Shown: in pieces, positions 14,190 through 21,212 of the stretch
How positions within the stretch are numbered: the first letter of the stretch is position 1
How the letters are laid out: every line of letters begins with the position of its first letter
Program-made: the position numbers and the translations under genes
The notes under the pieces: generated by a model
Databases searched by the model: none
The model's input: the letters and a program-made list of their open reading frames with translations, nothing else
What the model was told of the DNA's origin: nothing
Assembly (NCBI GenBank): GCA_002347965.1
Contig: DDYN01000016.1
Span: 71,432 to 93,524, forward strand
DNA from: UBA2233 sp002347965 [NCBI: Nitrospirae bacterium UBA2233]
Lineage (GTDB): Bacteria > UBA2233
Reading direction: 5' to 3'
DNA: 22,093 nt

Positions 14190-14222
14190 GACCGATCTGT
14201 AGACGCCTCGTTGTTTTTCATC

Positions 14223-14251
14223 GTCATAAGAAAACGTTAGTTCCTTTTCAA
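14223..14251 (-). promoter_or_regulatory. Likely sigma-70-type promoter reading out of the insert into nifW
   Basis: On the minus strand TTGAAA (14251-14246) and TATGAC (14228-14223) are separated by exactly 17 bases, and the nifW start follows 34 bases after the -10 box. The -35 matches consensus at five of six positions and the -10 at four. It would restore expression of the nifW-to-regulator genes after the insertion. Confidence 0.5.
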
Positions 14252-14306
14252 TAGACTCTAATTAGCCCTAACATAGTTTTTTAATTTCCGAGCAAGCAAT
14301 AAAATG

Positions 14307-14326
14307 AGCGGCAAGGCGTATCCGCT
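14307..14326 (-). terminator. Weak hairpin after the amidase gene
   Basis: AGCGG / CCGCT arms (five pairs, ten-base loop) followed on the minus strand by CATTTTATT. It lies about 45 bases after the amidase stop and could end that transcript, but the stem is short. Confidence 0.25.
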
Positions 14327-14368
14327 ATTCAATTTATGGCCCTTATTTGCATGTGTTTATGTCTGCGC

Positions 14369-15955
14369 TCATGGCAAATCAGGCCGCCGACGGCGCCGGG
14401 TTGCCTGCTCATAGGCATAGCCAACCTCCAGTACCGTCGCCTCATCAAAGCGACGACCGTGAATCTCGATACTCATGGGCATTCCCGTTTTTTCACTAAA
14501 CCCGGTGGGAACCACTAACGATGGACCGCCGGTCACAGGAGCAAGCTCCATGCCCAACGGCAAATAGAGGGCGTTGTTAGTACGCGGTGCCGTCTGGGTG
14601 ACCGGCGGGTAAACCAGCACGTTCAGTTTAAGACGATCCATCTCGTCGCTTACGTAGTCACTCGCCTGCTTTTTCCAATTTAGCAGCGCCGTATTCAAGC
14701 TCGCCAACGCCGGATCCGGAACCGCCCTCGATATTTGGTCGACTAGGCCCAATCCAAAGAGAATAGGGGCCATGCGCGGGTCAGCAAGGAGGTAATTCAT
14801 CTCCAGCAAACGTGAAATATGGGGCTCTTCCAATCCTGCCAGATATGCATCAAGGGCGCTTTTCTCTTCGGTCAGAATTGCCGCAAAGGGTAGCAAGGTG
14901 AAGTCTGGTAGGGTAACGGGATCCACGAGCTCCGCCCCATTAGCCTTCATGTCTTCCAATGCCCTGGTGGTCAGATCGTTCGTATTGTCTCTGTTAGAAG
15001 CCCCCCAAGGGTCGAAATTGACAGGCCCTGCCAGACCAAACCCGCGAAGGACGCCTATTCTCTTCCCAACCAAACCATCCGGCTTCAGGTTCGTCCGGTA
15101 GCTTGTAGGACGATAATACTCGGGCACCATAGTCAAGGCATCCCGGGGATCTTGTATGGCAATGGCATCCAGGGTCCTGGCCACATCCTCCACCGTACGT
15201 CCCATAGGGCCGGGCGTGTCGAAACTAACGGAAAGAGGCAACAAGCCGAAGCGTGGAACCAGTCCCGTGGTTGGCCTTAGACCTGCCAACATATTATTTG
15301 TGGACGGTATCCGCACAGAGCCTCCAGTATCCTCGCCAATTGCCACCAGCGCGAAATCTGCCGCTATGGCCGCGCCTGAACCCCCCGATGACCCGCCTAC
15401 GTCCAGCCCGAGATTGTATGGATTACCCATACGCCCCGTCCAGCTGTTCCAGCTCAATACACCCGAGGCCAGCTCGGTCATGTTTGTCTTGCCCAAAATG
15501 ATTGCGCCGGCCTTTTCCAGATTTTCTACGACCGCGCTGTCCTCCTTGGGCATAGACCCGGCCAGCATCCTAGAACCCCCAGTGGTTGGCAAGTCCTTGA
15601 CATCGAAGGCATCCTTGACAACGTAGGGCACACCGTGCAGCGGGCCTGCAAATTGGCCAGTATTCCGATAAATGTCATCCTTTTCTTTGGCCTCGACGAG
15701 GGCCCGGCTGTTCAAGGTTAAAATTGAGTTGATTCGATGACGGCGGTCACCTGTCTTATCGAGACGCGCGATCCGCTCAAGATACGCTGTAAGAACATCA
15801 ACACAAGTAAATTCGCCTGCGGCGAGGCCTGAATGAAAACGCTCGATGGTCAGGTCTAAATATTTCGGATCAGTTTGGGTATGGCCTAATTTGAACACAG
15901 AAAGAAATGCCAAACCAACGCATGCACTGGATAAAAACTGGGCTACTTTGCGCAC
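14369..15955 (-). CDS. Secreted amidase-signature-family hydrolase inserted in the nif operon
   Basis: This encodes 528 residues from a GTG at 15955 with AGGAG nine bases upstream; an ATG at 15963 is out of frame and stops at once. A Sec-type signal peptide is visible (basic start, hydrophobic 9-21, probable cleavage near residue 26). The amidase-signature triad is complete: Lys114 in YVVKDAF, cis-Ser189 in GGSSGGSG and nucleophile Ser213 in EDTGGSVRIP, spaced 75 and 24 residues apart as in the family. These enzymes hydrolyse amide bonds. An exported one could release ammonia or act on cell-wall or environmental amides; the substrate is unknown. It is not a nif gene and does not belong to this operon by ancestry: it lies between 32-bp repeats of nifW. 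It resembles GatA in fold only. Confidence 0.93.
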   Translation of the reverse strand: MRKVAQFLSSACVGLAFLSVFKLGHTQTDPKYLDLTIERFHSGLAAGEFTCVDVLTAYLERIARLDKTGDRRHRINSILTLNSRALVEAKEKDDIYRNTGQFAGPLHGVPYVVKDAFDVKDLPTTGGSRMLAGSMPKEDSAVVENLEKAGAIILGKTNMTELASGVLSWNSWTGRMGNPYNLGLDVGGSSGGSGAAIAADFALVAIGEDTGGSVRIPSTNNMLAGLRPTTGLVPRFGLLPLSVSFDTPGPMGRTVEDVARTLDAIAIQDPRDALTMVPEYYRPTSYRTNLKPDGLVGKRIGVLRGFGLAGPVNFDPWGASNRDNTNDLTTRALEDMKANGAELVDPVTLPDFTLLPFAAILTEEKSALDAYLAGLEEPHISRLLEMNYLLADPRMAPILFGLGLVDQISRAVPDPALASLNTALLNWKKQASDYVSDEMDRLKLNVLVYPPVTQTAPRTNNALYLPLGMELAPVTGGPSLVVPTGFSEKTGMPMSIEIHGRRFDEATVLEVGYAYEQATRRRRRPDLP

Positions 15956-15974
15956 AGGGCCATTCTCCTATTAT

Positions 15975-16013
15975 TTTATTTACATACAATCAAGTAGATT
16001 GTATGTAAATAAA
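15975..16013. promoter_or_regulatory. 17-bp perfect inverted repeat upstream of the amidase (operator or terminator)
   Basis: Arms 15975-15991 and 15997-16013 are exact reverse complements around a five-base spacer. The repeat lies 20 bases before the amidase GTG and directly after the nifW stub. Within it, on the minus strand, TTTACA and TATGTA are 17 bases apart and could form a weak promoter, so a dimeric repressor site is a natural reading. As RNA it would fold into a long hairpin that could also reduce read-through from nifX/DUF269. It may equally be a mark of the mobile unit's end. Confidence 0.6.
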
Positions 16014-16066
16014 GTATAAAACTCCTCGGCCCGCTCGAGCCTGTAGAACGCATCCATCGTTTTCAT
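15980..16066 (-). pseudogene. nifW: Orphan 5' stub of nifW
   Basis: The ATG at 16066 overlaps the TGA of the DUF269 gene as ATGA, the coupling expected for the original next gene of the operon. It encodes MKTMDAFYRLERAEE, clearly NifW, and then departs into insert sequence and stops at 15980-15982 within the inverted repeat, giving a 28-residue peptide. It marks where nifW began before the amidase unit entered. Confidence 0.85.
16020..16051. repeat. 32-bp direct repeat, copy 2 (inside the nifW stub)
   Basis: Perfect match to 14134-14165. Its left side abuts AT-rich insert sequence directly; its right side continues into the native nifW start codons. Confidence 0.97.
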
Positions 16067-16530
16067 GGGGCGGATGCAACCTCTTTAAACCGCTCGAACG
16101 TCGCCTTCGCCTTGCTCGTCGCCACACGCACGTCGCAAAGAAGCTTCTCCAACGAGGAAAACCCGAATGCCTGGGCATCCCTGAGGGTTTTGTCGAGTAC
16201 GACAAGCCTGCCAGCGTAGATCACGACTCTGCCAAACCCCTCGGAGGATACCTCCAGAACCATCTGGAAGAACCCTCCTGTGTCGCGCTCTAAGCTAACG
16301 GCAATCGCCCTGTAAAACGCCCGGATTTTTTCGAGTGTTGCGGAATCTAGCGGGGAGCAAGACGACGCGTCCACCTTCTTCGGGTTTATGAGCCCGCCGA
16401 CCAGCTCTTCGTCGCTTTTGGCATCCAGCGTGCCGTAAAGATCGTTCGCCCGAAGCTGGCTGGCCAGATCCTTCAGAAACGCCCCCTCGAAAGGGCCGAA
16501 AGGTTGGCCAGAGGGCTCTTCTGCCCTCAT
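16063..16530 (-). CDS. NifX-associated protein (DUF269)
   Basis: This encodes 155 residues from the ATG at 16530, chosen because it overlaps the nifX stop as ATGA; a longer frame from 16566 would run back into nifX. The protein matches the DUF269 family of nif clusters in size and in its parts: FLKDLASQLRANDLYGT, a proline/acidic linker with NPKKVDASS, then AIAVSLERDTGGFFQMVLEVSSEGFGRVVIYAGRLVVLDKTLRDAQAFGF and a C-terminal helix. These proteins nearly always follow nifX; their biochemical role is unknown, though a part in cofactor traffic is assumed. The stop codon overlaps the start of the nifW stub. Confidence 0.92.
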   Translation of the reverse strand: MRAEEPSGQPFGPFEGAFLKDLASQLRANDLYGTLDAKSDEELVGGLINPKKVDASSCSPLDSATLEKIRAFYRAIAVSLERDTGGFFQMVLEVSSEGFGRVVIYAGRLVVLDKTLRDAQAFGFSSLEKLLCDVRVATSKAKATFERFKEVASAP

Positions 16531-16904
16531 GGAGCCGCTTCCCTTACGAGAATCTTTCGAATCCAAGGCGGCGGGTTCGTGCCCAGCATGGCAACGAGCC
16601 TCTTGAGGGCATCTAAAATCTCGTCCGTTTCCTTGGCCTTGATCGGGTGGATTCGCTTGCCGACAAGCTTTGCCGCGGCACTCGGGCCGACCTGCGCCAT
16701 GTACACGATCGCGCAGCCCTTCAAGGCTTCGATTCTTGCATTCAGCTTGCTTTCACTCTCAGCCCCTTCTTGGTCCCCAAGGAACGCAAGCTCGGATGCA
16801 AACCGGTAGCCCTCAGGGTCCACTTCGTAGAAGAACATCCTTTTGGACCTTCCAAAATGGGCGTCGATATGGACGCCATCCTCGCTAGCAAACGCTACCT
16901 TCAT
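16527..16904 (-). CDS. nifX: NifX FeMo-cofactor biosynthesis protein
   Basis: This encodes 125 residues. The NifX pattern is clear: MKVAFASEDGVHIDAHFGRSKRMFFYEV, then IVYMAQVGPSAAAKLVGKRIHPIK and the C-terminal NPPPWIRKIL. NifX binds NifB-co and the VK-cluster intermediate and serves as a carrier or reservoir around NifEN. Its start overlaps the nifN stop as ATGA and its stop overlaps the DUF269 start in the same way, so three proteins are translationally chained. A second NifX-like gene lies 3 kb downstream in the operon. Confidence 0.95.
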   Translation of the reverse strand: MKVAFASEDGVHIDAHFGRSKRMFFYEVDPEGYRFASELAFLGDQEGAESESKLNARIEALKGCAIVYMAQVGPSAAAKLVGKRIHPIKAKETDEILDALKRLVAMLGTNPPPWIRKILVREAAP

Positions 16905-18265
16905 CCAACCCCCTCCAATCCAAAATGGCTTACTGCGTGATGCTCTCTTTCTTCGAGTTTTTGCTCTTCCAACTCCAAAAGGACGTTTGCGATGTCGGCA
17001 AGGATCCTTGCCGAACCGTTGTATCCCACCTTCGAGCGCATCGCCCCTCCCACGCGGTCAAATACGGGCATACCCATCCGAAAAAGCGGAACCCCAAGCC
17101 TTTTGGCAAGACGCGCCGCCCTTGCGCTGGCTACGAGCAAGTCTGAGCCCGCCGCCATCCGTTCCAAATCGCCCAGGTCTCCGATCGTGACCTCTTCGGC
17201 TTCGATTGCGGCAAGCGCAGGCCCGTTGGCCGGGCCGATTAGCGCTTGAAGCTCCATGCCGGCCTCCTTGGCAAGCTGGGCGACGGCCAAAAGTTCGTCT
17301 GGTTCGAGCGCGGCACTGAGCTTCTTTCCTCCTGTAAAGAAATGCGCATCGAGCATGGTATCCAAAAGCCGCTCCCTGTCGCGCTGGATCTTTTGGGGCA
17401 CCTTCGCGCCAGAAAGCTCGATTAGCGCGGATACAAGCCTATCCGTAGCTTGAAGCCCTGTTACCGAGTCAAAAACCCGGTAGGGAACGCCAAAGCACTC
17501 TTGAAGCCTACTAGCCGCCCCCTCGACGCTTTTCCCGAGCGCGAGCGTCATACGGGCAAACGGCATCTTTCCCAACTCGTCAAGCCTGGTTCCGTCCATG
17601 ACGACGGGCCGAAATCCCCCGCCGGACAGCCTTCCGTCCATCCCAAGCGAGAGGTCGGGAAGGACTACAGGGATCAGCCCGAAGGCTTGGATTAGCTCCT
17701 TGATATCGTCTACGTCCCCCGGGCCGAACCCTGCGCTAGGTAAGACATTGACAAGCCTTTCCCCGGAAATCGGCTTCAAGGCGCGATCATCCGGGATCAG
17801 CCCGCTTACGAGGGCTTCCAGCATCAGGGCGAACCCGTCTTCAAGGCTCCCTTGAAAATCGGGCGCGTTTGCAAAGACCAGCGGCGTTTTGAACTCTAGA
17901 TGGTCACTCTTGAAGCTCTCGAGCATACCCCTTACGTCTTCCCCGCGCGTCTCGGAGAGCGCAGTGGCGATGACCCCTATCATGGAGGGGTGAAACTTTT
18001 GGGAGAGCTTAAGGAGCGCCCTTCGCAGGTTCTCCTCGCCCCCTAAGATAACGGGCATTTCGCTTAAAGCAGACGTTCCCATCGGGGCCGGTTCCCTGAA
18101 ATGGCGGGTAAAAAACACCTTGGCGAACGAAGCACACCCCTGGGCCCCGTGAAGAAGCGGCATCGCGCCCGCTACGCCCAAAAGCGCCATGGCCGCACCA
18201 AGCGGCCTCGAGAGCTTCAAGGGGTCAACAGAGACGTCTTTTTTGATAGAAACCGCCCTGGCCAT
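16901..18265 (-). CDS. nifN: NifN, FeMo-cofactor scaffold subunit
   Basis: This encodes 454 residues from the ATG at 18265, four bases after the nifE stop; a longer frame from 18352 would overlap nifE and adds no NifN sequence. The start VSVDPLKLSRPLGAAMALLG and HGAQGCASFAKVFFTRHFREP, with Cys44, are typical, as are ALSETRGEDVRGM, VFANAPDFQGSLEDGF and the C-terminal RMGMPVFDRVGG. NifN is homologous to NifK and forms the NifEN tetramer with NifE. There the precursor from NifB is matured with molybdenum and homocitrate into FeMo-co. Confidence 0.96.
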   Translation of the reverse strand: MARAVSIKKDVSVDPLKLSRPLGAAMALLGVAGAMPLLHGAQGCASFAKVFFTRHFREPAPMGTSALSEMPVILGGEENLRRALLKLSQKFHPSMIGVIATALSETRGEDVRGMLESFKSDHLEFKTPLVFANAPDFQGSLEDGFALMLEALVSGLIPDDRALKPISGERLVNVLPSAGFGPGDVDDIKELIQAFGLIPVVLPDLSLGMDGRLSGGGFRPVVMDGTRLDELGKMPFARMTLALGKSVEGAASRLQECFGVPYRVFDSVTGLQATDRLVSALIELSGAKVPQKIQRDRERLLDTMLDAHFFTGGKKLSAALEPDELLAVAQLAKEAGMELQALIGPANGPALAAIEAEEVTIGDLGDLERMAAGSDLLVASARAARLAKRLGVPLFRMGMPVFDRVGGAMRSKVGYNGSARILADIANVLLELEEQKLEEREHHAVSHFGLEGVG

Positions 18266-18269
18266 CTTC

Positions 18270-19649
18270 TTACACCTCGGCCGCGAGCTCGCCCGCCACG
18301 GCTGCCTCCCACGGGGCGGGCTCCAAGACGAGCCGCCAAACAGGGTTGGCAAGCGCCCTATCGACGTCTTTGGCGAGCCTGATAAGGCCCTTGTAGCCCG
18401 CGTAGCCGCGCATGCGCTCTTGGTTAACGTCTAAGAACGGAATCCTGGACTTGAGCGCGACGTACTGGTTGCGGCCGCCAGCAATCAGCATGTCCGCCCC
18501 GCGCGTGCGTACAAGCTCTAAAAGCTCCCCGCCCGACGCCCGCGTAAGAAGAACGCCCCGATCACCCAAAAGCTCTTTGGCCTTAGCAATGTCTTGCTCC
18601 GTGCTCTTTCTGGTGCTCGTGGCGATCACCTCCATGCCTAAATCTTTTAGGGCCGAGATGACCGACCAGCTCTTGACCCCTCCCGTGTAGAGCACGGCTC
18701 GCTTGCCAAACAGCCGTTTCCTGATAGGCTCGAGCGTTTGGAGGGTTTGGCTTGTCATGGCTTGGGTAAAAGCGCGCGTCTTTTCAATAAGCGCGGCATC
18801 TCCTAGGCGCTCGACGATCCTTAAAAGCAGCCCGTTCGTTTCTTTGAGCCCAAAAAAAGACCCTTCCACGAACGGGATGCCGTAGCGCTCCTCAAGCCCG
18901 CCTGCTAAGTTGATCAGCGCGTTCGAGCAGATCAAAACGCTTAGCTTCGCCCTGTGGGCCGTGGCAACCTCTTCAAAGCGCCCGTCGCCCGTGATCTTGG
19001 AGAGCACCCGGATGCCCAACTTGGTGAAAACCGGTAGGATGTCCCAAAGCTCGCCCGAGACGTTGTACTCGCCGATGAGCGCGATGTCGAACGGGGTTGT
19101 TTCTTTGGGCTCCCTCGTTCCGATGACGCGCCTTAAGAGCGTATCGCCCGCCACGCGCGTTCCCAAGACCTTGGAGCCCACGAACCCGGGGGCCATCACG
19201 GGGATAACGGGCAGCCCTGTTTTTCGGGACGCCTTCTTGCACACGCTCTCGATGTCCTCGCCCGTAGATGCGGGCACGCAGGTAAGGTACACAAAAAGCG
19301 CCTTCGGGGAGTACCGCCCGGCAATTTCTAAGATCGCCCGAAAGAGCTTTTCTTCGCCTCCCATGACGATGTCGTTTTCGCTCAAATCTGTCGTGAAGGC
19401 CGTACGGTAAAGGCTTGGGCCCGAGCTTAGGCTGTTCCTCGAGCCCCAGGCGTTGCCCCAGCAGGCAATCGGCCCGTGCACGAGGTGCGCCGCGTCCGCG
19501 ATCGGGACGAGCGCGATCGTAGCGCCGTCGAAAGCGCACCCGCCCGAAGACGACCCGGGCTCGGGGGCCTTCCTGCATGCCGCCTTGTCTTTTTGCTTGT
19601 GCCCGCAGGAAGGCTCGTTGATCAGCTCTTTTGCCCTTGGCACGGCCAT
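18270..19649 (-). CDS. nifE: NifE, FeMo-cofactor scaffold subunit
   Basis: This encodes 459 residues with AGGAG before the ATG. Cluster ligands are in the expected places: Cys38 in GGCAFDGA, Cys63 in HGPIACWGN, Cys124 in YLTCVPASTGEDI, and Cys241 in VLICSNALINLAG, the position equivalent to the cysteine that holds the cofactor precursor. RNSLSSGPSLYRTAFTTDLSENDIVMGGEEKL is the classic NifE segment. The N-terminus has an extra cysteine-containing stretch (Cys15, Cys25) that is not conserved. The gene starts nine bases after nifK ends and is followed four bases after its stop by nifN. Confidence 0.97.
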   Translation of the reverse strand: MAVPRAKELINEPSCGHKQKDKAACRKAPEPGSSSGGCAFDGATIALVPIADAAHLVHGPIACWGNAWGSRNSLSSGPSLYRTAFTTDLSENDIVMGGEEKLFRAILEIAGRYSPKALFVYLTCVPASTGEDIESVCKKASRKTGLPVIPVMAPGFVGSKVLGTRVAGDTLLRRVIGTREPKETTPFDIALIGEYNVSGELWDILPVFTKLGIRVLSKITGDGRFEEVATAHRAKLSVLICSNALINLAGGLEERYGIPFVEGSFFGLKETNGLLLRIVERLGDAALIEKTRAFTQAMTSQTLQTLEPIRKRLFGKRAVLYTGGVKSWSVISALKDLGMEVIATSTRKSTEQDIAKAKELLGDRGVLLTRASGGELLELVRTRGADMLIAGGRNQYVALKSRIPFLDVNQERMRGYAGYKGLIRLAKDVDRALANPVWRLVLEPAPWEAAVAGELAAEV

Positions 19650-19658
19650 GGCTTACTC

Positions 19659-21209
19659 CTATCGGATGAGGTCAAAAGAGATGTCGGTTTTGCCCGGCAC
19701 GTTCGTTTTCCTGTCTAGCTCGTCCAAAACCGTGTTCACGACCATCGTCAGGACGTTTAGCGCGCCCTGGTAGCCCAAGATCGGGTAGCGGTGCAGGTGG
19801 TGCCGATCGAAAATGGGGAACCCGATCCGTACCAACGGCGTGCCCGTATCCCTTTGAAGGTACTTGCCGTGCGCGTTCCCGATGAAAAAGTCCACCGGCT
19901 CGGTAAACAGCAAAGAGCGCAAATGCCACAGGTCCTTGCCCGTGTAAACCTTTCCAGAAGCCCCGAACGGGTTCGAAGAGAGCAGATATTCGGCCTCTTT
20001 GGTAAACTCCTTGTCGCCGTTCGTGCACAAAACGTGTGCGGGCTCGGCGCCAAGCTCCATCAAAAACGAGGTCAGCCCAAGGACCAAATCGGGGTCCCCG
20101 TAGATCGCAAAGCGCTTGCCGTGGATCCAAGCGCTGGAATCCGTCATCGCATCCAAGAGCCTCCCGCGCTCTTTTTCTAGCTCTTCGGGGATGGGCTTCC
20201 CTGTAATCTCCGAAAGGGCCTCCATGAACGCGTCCGTCCCCTTGACGCCAATCGGCCGAAGCGCGAGCGTCTTTTGCTGCGCCCAGTTTTGCGAGACCCA
20301 CTCGAGCGTCTTCAAGGTCGAATACCGCTGGAGGGCCAGCGTGGCCGACGCGTTTTGGGCGTCCAGCGCCTCCTCGAGCGGCGTACCCGCAGGGTAGAGC
20401 TGGTAATCGCCCGTGTTGGGCGAGTCCACGACGTCCGAGGTGTCGGCCAGAATGGTTGCCTCGATGCCGAAGGCCTTGAGCATCCGCTTGACTTCGCGAA
20501 TGTTGGCCGGGTAGGTGTCGAACCCCGGGATAATGTTGACCTTCCCGTTCGGGCTTCCTTTGGGGCGCGCCTCGGAAAGCGCCTGCAGAATACCCTTGAG
20601 CATGTTGTCGTAGCCCGTTACGTGCGAGCCCACGAAGCTCGGTGTGTGGGCGAACGGAACTGGCAGGTCTTCGGGGACCGCACCCTGCTCTTTGGCATTC
20701 TTGATGAAGGCGTTTAAGTCGTCCCCGATCACCTCGGCCATGCAGGTCGTCGAGACGGCGATCATCTGGGGCTTGTAGAGCGCGTAGGCGTTCCCAAGCC
20801 CCTCGATCATGTTGCTCAACCCCCCGAACACGGCCGCGTCCTCGGTCATCGAAGAAGAGACCGCGGCGATGGGCTCTTTAAAGTGCCTGGCAAAGTAGGT
20901 TCTAAAGTAGGCGACGCAGCCTTGCGAGCCGTGGACGAACGGCAGCGTCCCTTCGAACCCCAGCGAGCACAAAACCGCGCCCAGGGGCTGACAGGCCTTG
21001 GCCGGGTTGATGACGGCCGCCTCCCTGGCGAAGTTCTTCTCTTTGTACTCTTTGGTCTTCGTCCACTCGGAGATCTTAAGGACATCTTCTTCGCAGGGCA
21101 TCTCGCTTGCGGCCCGCTTGGCCTCAAAGCTTTTTTGGTAGCGCTCCTCTTGAAAGAGCTCTACGTGGTCCTTGATGCCCAAAGGCGCGTTGGTCTTGCC
21201 GGTGTCCAT
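19659..21209 (-). CDS. nifK: Nitrogenase MoFe protein beta subunit
   Basis: This encodes 516 residues. P-cluster ligands are Cys73 in AKACQPLGA, Cys98 in HGSQGCVAYF and Cys156 in STTCMAEVIGDDL. Further NifK sequence includes RTYFARHFKEPIAAVSSSMTEDAAVFGG and TPSFVGSHVTGYDNM. The long N-terminal extension before Cys73 and the total length fit Group I Mo-nitrogenases. The subunit forms the alpha2-beta2 MoFe protein with NifD and shares the P-cluster with it, passing electrons from the Fe protein to FeMo-co. The ATG lies three bases after the nifD stop with GGAGGG inside the nifD tail, so translation is coupled. Confidence 0.98.
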   Translation of the reverse strand: MDTGKTNAPLGIKDHVELFQEERYQKSFEAKRAASEMPCEEDVLKISEWTKTKEYKEKNFAREAAVINPAKACQPLGAVLCSLGFEGTLPFVHGSQGCVAYFRTYFARHFKEPIAAVSSSMTEDAAVFGGLSNMIEGLGNAYALYKPQMIAVSTTCMAEVIGDDLNAFIKNAKEQGAVPEDLPVPFAHTPSFVGSHVTGYDNMLKGILQALSEARPKGSPNGKVNIIPGFDTYPANIREVKRMLKAFGIEATILADTSDVVDSPNTGDYQLYPAGTPLEEALDAQNASATLALQRYSTLKTLEWVSQNWAQQKTLALRPIGVKGTDAFMEALSEITGKPIPEELEKERGRLLDAMTDSSAWIHGKRFAIYGDPDLVLGLTSFLMELGAEPAHVLCTNGDKEFTKEAEYLLSSNPFGASGKVYTGKDLWHLRSLLFTEPVDFFIGNAHGKYLQRDTGTPLVRIGFPIFDRHHLHRYPILGYQGALNVLTMVVNTVLDELDRKTNVPGKTDISFDLIR

Positions 21210-21212
21210 GCC

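Noticed and set aside
14369-15955. Reading the inserted gene as gatA (tRNA amidotransferase)
   Set aside because: A signal peptide is present and no gatB or gatC is nearby; it belongs to the broader amidase-signature family.
14134-16051. Insertion sequence or integron carrying the amidase
   Set aside because: No transposase, integrase or terminal inverted repeats at the repeat ends are visible, so I describe a cassette and do not name an element type.
18266-18352. Upstream extension of nifN to 18352
   Set aside because: It would overlap the nifE end by over 80 bases and is not NifN-like; the ATG at 18265 gives the expected family start.
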